Below are positions 30,495-34,605 of a DNA stretch of 34,605 nt, in pieces (position 1 is the first letter of the stretch; every line of letters starts with the position of its first letter). The stretch is taken from assembly GCA_003427395.1 (NCBI GenBank), contig BFEA01000455.1:668571-703175 (forward strand), read 5' to 3'. The notes under the pieces were generated by a model. The model worked only from the letters and a program-made list of their open reading frames with translations, had not been told where the DNA came from and made no database searches. This stretch comes from Chara braunii (taxonomy: Eukaryota > Streptophyta > Charophyceae > Charales > Characeae). The position numbers and the translations under genes are program-made.

Positions 30495-32091
30495 TGCTGC
30501 AATCTAAAGCAATGTTGGACTGAGTGTCCCGGTTTGGTGCAATGCAGGCAAACCCCTTTCTTCACCCTGTGTTTCCACTCACTTTCACTGATCCGGAGAT
30601 CTACCCATGGTTTTGTGGCAGGATCTTCCGGTTTGGGTGGAATCTTCCCTCCCTTGGGAAGGGGAATGGTGTTAGTATTGTTCTTCACTATGGTCCTCGG
30701 TCCCTTACTTTTGAAGGCAGTCTTCTTGAAGGCATTCATAGGTTCATCATCATTTACATACTCAGACTCATGGGCTGACGAAGAGCAACATGCCTCGCAG
30801 TCTTGCTCTTGATCATCAAGAGAAGGGTCCTCTGCGAAGGTCTCCTCGTCAACCTCAAGTAGATCGTGCGCTGCAAAACGGTTACTGTCTGGAAGCCGTT
30901 TGCGGTCGGTGGTCGTTTTGCCACCCGATCCACCCGGGAGGTCTTGTGCCTCCAACTTGACTAAATCCCGCATGAGGGTAAGCCAATATGTATACGTTAT
31001 GAGTCCGAGCCCCAGGCGATGTGTCACAATAGAGGGGACTGTGTCTTTTATCACATCCAAGCAAGACTGCGCAGTCATCTCCAGATCCGGAGTAACAAAG
31101 AGTTTACTAACATACAACTGCAGACTATTCATGGAGTCGGTCCACTTGTTGTGCTTGAGCTTGTCAAGCTTGAGTCTAGCTTTGGTTGCAGCATGTGGAT
31201 CAGCATATTGTTTGATCAAGAGTTCCTTGAGTGCGGCTATAGGCGTAGCCTTCAGCCATTTGTTCAGGTCATTTCTTTTATAGCCTGACTGTACAGCTTG
31301 GACTTCTAAGAAACTCCTTACGGCGTGTTCCACATTGGTCCCTAGGATCGACGACTGAGTCACTGGGGTGTCCCCAGCACATCAAAGTAGGATCGCATGG
31401 AGCTGATCCAATATTCGATGTCGTATTTTCCATCATACTTAGACGGAATTTGTGTCGCCTTCCTGTCCACATAGGGAAAGTTGCAGCTAGGACCAGCGCT
31501 CACTGGGTCCGAATTTGGGGCTGCAACAGTTCCAAAATGCCCAGCACTACCACTTGCCGCTGCAGCAGCAACAACAGCAACAACAACGGGGTCTGTACCT
31601 GCTGCAGATCCGGATAGGCTGTTGGCCACACTCAAAGAAGAAGAAGAAGAAGAAGATATGGTTGGAGGGGCAAGACTGGACTGATACGCAGCACTAGAAG
31701 CAGGGTAAGCAGGCGGAAGAACACTTTGGGCCGGTTGCAAGCTAGCAAACTGTTGCAGCTGGTCACGCTGTTGTTGCGTCATTAGGGCCATATCCTCACG
31801 CAGCTTCTTGAGTTCATCAAACACCTTGGCGAGTTGGCCTGTATGGTCTTCAACAGCCCGGACCTCTACTAAAGCCTTGAGGAGTGGGACAATCTTCTCT
31901 TCCACCTCATCATCAGTTAAGGCGGGCACGGTACTGACGACGGCTTCATGAGCCTTTACTTTGTCACCCCTCTCCTTCTCCTTCTCTTCCTCTTCCCTCT
32001 TCAATGCTTTTTCATAAAAGAACTGGTACTGCGCTTTTTCTGCCTCAGACACAGTGTCCATTTGCAGCTTCCACTCTGCTGAAGATGCCAT
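30473..32091 (-). pseudogene. gag: Element D gag
   Basis: I place the start at ATG 32091-32089 (MASSAEWKLQ). The frame stays open upstream, but that part is adapter and GA repeat. Glutamate/lysine-rich and leucine-heptad-like stretches suggest a coiled coil (AEKAQYQFFYEKALK, VFDELKKLREDM), followed by a Ser/Ala/Pro-rich linker and a capsid-like region. A -1-type frameshift at 31360 (after YFDVLGTPQ) splits the capsid, which continues as TQSSILGTNVEHAVRSFL. The zinc knuckle CLHCTKPGHSVQHC is a perfect CX2CX4HX4C. Gag ends at TAG 30475-30473. Confidence 0.88.
30488..30494 (-). promoter_or_regulatory. Degenerate -1 slip site A_GGA_AAC, gag/pol of D
   Basis: The gag codons are CAA GGA AAC CAA CAA CGG GGG TAG. 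The heptamer is one base away from the G_GGA_AAC of element C, in the same phase and position. Downstream, five G before TAG could also allow P-site slippage. The pol frame is open in -1 through both. Confidence 0.6.
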
Positions 32092-32146
32092 GATGGAGGA
32101 CGAGGGTGTCAATAAGTCTCTCAAGAGAGGTCCGTACTTCCTCACA

Positions 32147-32213
32147 CTTCTGGGACGAACACTCCTTTTCCCTCTCCTCACTCCCTCAAGAGCAACACTC
32201 ATAAGCTTTTCTC

Positions 32214-32282
<69 letters not shown>

Positions 32283-32366
32283 CTTTTATACACATCTATA
32301 TGTGTATAAGAGACAGCTTCTGGGACGAACACTCCTCTTCCCTCTCCTCACTCCCTCAAGAGCAAC
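32147..32366. repeat. 50-bp direct duplication flanking an adapter
   Basis: 32147-32196 and 32317-32366 are the same 50 bases with one mismatch, and both lead into CT microsatellites (32219-32278 and 32370-32415). The second copy begins directly after the adapter-like sequence, so the duplication is probably not real. Confidence 0.85.
32279..32316. other. Nextera mate-pair junction adapter left in the assembly
   Basis: The right half reads ATATGTGTATAAGAGACAG, matching the Tn5 mosaic end in 18 of 19 bases. The left half ends TTATACACATCT and matches the reverse mosaic end in 16 of 19. Head-to-head mosaic ends are exactly the circularisation junction of mate-pair libraries. This is sequencing artefact, not a transposon. 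Confidence 0.93.
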
Positions 32367-32367
32367 G

Positions 32368-32416
<49 letters not shown>

Positions 32417-32418
<2 letters not shown>

Positions 32419-33720
32419 TGCGATCGTGTAGATGCAGGCATTTAACGAACCCAATGAAAGAAACAGTCTTGAAAGCAACTAGAAGAGAAGGTAGAACTCC
32501 TAGCCGGAGCGGCAATTCATTTGGACTGGAGAGCAGTCAAAAGTTCTCAAAACAACAAAAAATATAAGATCAAAGAGATCTGATTCCGCCACACAGTCTG
32601 GTCCGACTACGTATGAGGTCCTCTTAAGCCTAGTCGGATTCAGCTCCATGAAGACACAGCAAATCAAATCCACGGTGTACTACGTAAATGCAAGAAAGAA
32701 TTGAGTGGTGTCCAAGGTGCGAGTCAGGCGGCGGATCGTGCGGTGAAGTCTGTTAAAACGTCTCAGCTGAGATCCCCTCAGCAACGAGTGTCCTGGGCCG
32801 AAGCATGAACTCCGAGTCCCAATCAGATAGAGCCAGGTAACTGGCGTCAACAGATTTGCGCCTGAGGGGCCCTTCTTGTTTGGGCCCGGTCCCACTGAGT
32901 CCCAAATGGTCCTAGTGGAGTGAGAACCGGGTCCCAACCAACAAGAGTTCCACAAAGACCTACTTTCTTCCCCTACCGAATTGAAAAACGAAATTTAGCC
33001 CCAGAAAGAACCTACAGACTACAGTCGCTCAGAATGAAATAAACAAAGCACTGTAGAAAGATATAGCATGGCATACAAGATACTCCATTCATTCACTCGT
33101 TAGGTGAGTAAGCAGTTCACACACCTCACACAAGATCAAGACTATGGAGGATGGAAGAAGAACCCAGAATACCCCAGCAGGCAGTCAATTCCATGCACAC
33201 ACACATGGGCACCCTGGCGGCACGACACTTACCTGAGTGGCCGGGCTCTTGAGATGAAAGAAACTCACCCCCCTCTCACATAGTCCTCCTGACCCAATTA
33301 GCATCCTCTACACTAGTGTCCTATCATCTAGGAGGGTCAACATCTACCCCAAAGTACAACGCCGGATCCCCCGTCGATGTTGAAGATCAAAACTTGCAGT
33401 CCGCAGGTGCAGATATGGCTGCCACCCTCAAGCTCACTCCTCGTCTTCCTTGAAGTCCAGATTCAAGTTGTAGGTGCCCTTCACTGTCGCCTCTCTCAAG
33501 TTGCATCACGAAGTCCCACCTTGTGTCTCGCCACCACAAACATGCACTCAAGCTACCTGGCCGGGTCTAATGTCGACCCTACACGGCCCTGCCAGGTGGG
33601 AGCAGCTTCCCCTTACCACGCTGCCCCACTTAACGCTAACTTCCACCCTAACCCTAAGTGGTTATCACTCACCACTAGGGTTAGGGTTAGGGCGGCAAAG
33701 TCAACTCTCGCCAGCAAGTA
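32417..33720 (-). other. Element D 5' leader
   Basis: Leader between PBS and gag; no product recognised. It carries a telomere-like inverted repeat near its 5' end. Confidence 0.7.
33643..33695. repeat. Inverted telomere-like repeats in D leader
   Basis: CCACCCTAACCCTAAGTGG (33643-33661) faces CCACTAGGGTTAGGGTTAGG plus GCGG (33672-33695) across a loop of about 10 nt. Two TTAGGG-type units in one arm pair with three in the other. Confidence 0.8.
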
Positions 33721-33738
33721 GAATCCGCTCCGATACCA
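33721..33738 (-). other. Element D primer binding site (tRNA-iMet-like)
   Basis: Minus strand TGGTATCGGAGCGGATTC, one base inside the LTR end. The first 12 bases equal those of element C. Confidence 0.85.
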
Positions 33739-33739
33739 A

Positions 33740-34605
33740 TGTTACGATCCTGGCCAATTTCGAAGTATGCATTCATCAGAAAGTACAACGCTGTCCAATT
33801 GCAAAAAGAAATGAATGAACTTGAGAGGAGAGAGAGGGAAAGAAGAAGAAGAAGAAGTAAGAAAGAAGAAGAAGATTATGTACTCCAGCATACGCCAATG
33901 ATAAGGCTCTTCTTCTTCGCCAACCAATCTCCTCCTCCTTATCTCCTCCCCTCTTATTCAAACAAGAAATAACAATAATAATGTTGAATAGCTGAACCAG
34001 AATCAATGTCTGAATCCCACTTCTACTGCAGGCACAACATGAGGTCCACCATAGCCATGGCCACCCTTCCTCTTCCTCTACATGCAGGCCGAGATTATGG
34101 CGGAGCAACGAGGGCTCTATCCTCCTGTCCAAAGGACAACCCAAAGCAGCTATGTCGCTGCCCTTCTGTCCCTAGGTCAACACCAGGCAGCTATGCCGCT
34201 GCCCACTCAACCTCCATGCCTGACTCTGTCCCGAGCTTCCTCGGTGCGGCACTACCCCTAGTGGGGCCTTCCAAATGCAGCGCCTAACAAGGTGATGAAG
34301 ATGGTGTCCGCCATAGCCAGGTAGGTACCTCGCCACTCTCCTCCTTGGTCCNCTTCTCCCTCCTCCTCCTACCGGTAGAGCTCCACAATACCCAAGGTGG
34401 AAGCTCCCGGCTTCTTCCTCCCAGCAGCGCTGTAGTACCCAGCTCTACTCCAGCCAGCGCTCCAGCAGCATGTCGCCAAACTTGCACACTGAAGAATGAG
34501 GCCGACCTCCTCCCTCGGCCTCTTGATATAGCGGCCTGCTTGCCTCCTGGGCGGTGACTTCCAGGCCGCTCGGCCTCCCAAGCAACCGGTACCTCCTCCC
34601 TTTCG
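33740..34605 (-). repeat. Element D 5' LTR, inner 866 bp
   Basis: Aligns gap-free with 25207-26072. The window ends inside it. One undetermined base (N at 34352) stands where the other LTR has C. Confidence 0.93.

Larger units (their letters stand above)
25207..34605 (-). mobile_element. Element D: Ty3/gypsy chromovirus, 5' LTR cut by window end
   Basis: On the minus strand: 5' LTR (from beyond 34605 to 33740), PBS, leader, gag (32091-30473), pol in -1 (to 26622), polypurine tract and full 3' LTR (26580-25207). The 866 bp of LTR present in both copies differ at about 35 positions by eye (about 4%), with no indel. The element should end about 508 bp past the window. Expected target-site duplication AATAG (25202-25206). 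It is dead through frameshifts, stops and an RT deletion. Confidence 0.93.

Noticed and set aside
32089-32295. N-terminal extension of gag D rich in Arg-Glu
   Set aside because: It is translated from the adapter remnant and GA repeat; the ATG at 32091 is the better start.
32279-32316. A real Tn5-like insertion
   Set aside because: Head-to-head mosaic ends without a transposon body are a library adapter.
33643-33695. True telomere or chromosome end
   Set aside because: Only two to three units per arm, inverted, inside a retrotransposon leader.
1-34605. A novel multigene defence or metabolic system
   Set aside because: Every recognisable coding region belongs to gag or pol of four retrotransposons. 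The remaining ORFs lack motifs and operon-like order.

Overview
This is a eukaryotic, repeat-dominated window, most likely from a large streptophyte (land plant or charophyte alga) genome. The basis is four Ty3/gypsy retrotransposons with chromodomain-type integrase C-termini, initiator-tRNA-Met-like primer binding sites, A-tailed SINE-like repeats, long CT and CTT microsatellites, and no bacterial-style gene packing. The species assignment is inference. I found no intact host gene, no tRNA or rRNA gene and no CRISPR array.

Layout. 1-3467: the 3' part of element A (+ strand): end of RNase H, integrase, chromodomain, polypurine tract and a 1590-bp 3' LTR. 3468-5571: non-coding DNA with A-tailed SINE-like copies, hairpins and a three-copy tandem repeat. 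5572-13570: element B (- strand), with 5' LTR, PBS, leader, gag, pol and a 165-bp stub of its 3' LTR. 13571-21836: element C (- strand), with a complete 5' LTR and only the inner 431 bp of its 3' LTR, because B sits inside that LTR. 21837-25206: intervening DNA with microsatellites, a 684-N gap inside a CT tract, a dense palindromic CCGG cluster, another SINE-like copy and a decayed ORF. 25207-34605: element D (- strand), with a complete 1374-bp 3' LTR, pol, gag, leader, PBS and the first 866 bp of the 5' LTR, cut by the window end.

How the parts work together. Each element carried the usual gene order (gag; then protease, RT, RNase H, integrase and chromodomain) for copy-and-paste transposition. 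In all three elements whose gag/pol border is visible (B, C, D), pol lies in the -1 frame relative to gag. A heptamer sits at the end of gag: canonical A_AAA_AAC in B, canonical G_GGA_AAC in C, and a one-base-off A_GGA_AAC in D. This points to programmed -1 ribosomal frameshifting. All four elements are now dead. By hand I count 21 in-frame stops (11 TAG, 9 TGA, 1 TAA), several frameshifts, and losses of integrase or RT key residues. The skew to TAG and TGA fits C-to-T decay at CAG and TGG codons. LTR pair divergence, counted by eye, is about 4% for D, about 7% for C and about 8% for B's short remnant.

Two places are assembly faults rather than biology. A near-complete Nextera mate-pair junction adapter lies at 32279-32316 between two copies of a 50-bp sequence. 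A single N at 2094 separates two identical 77-bp copies.
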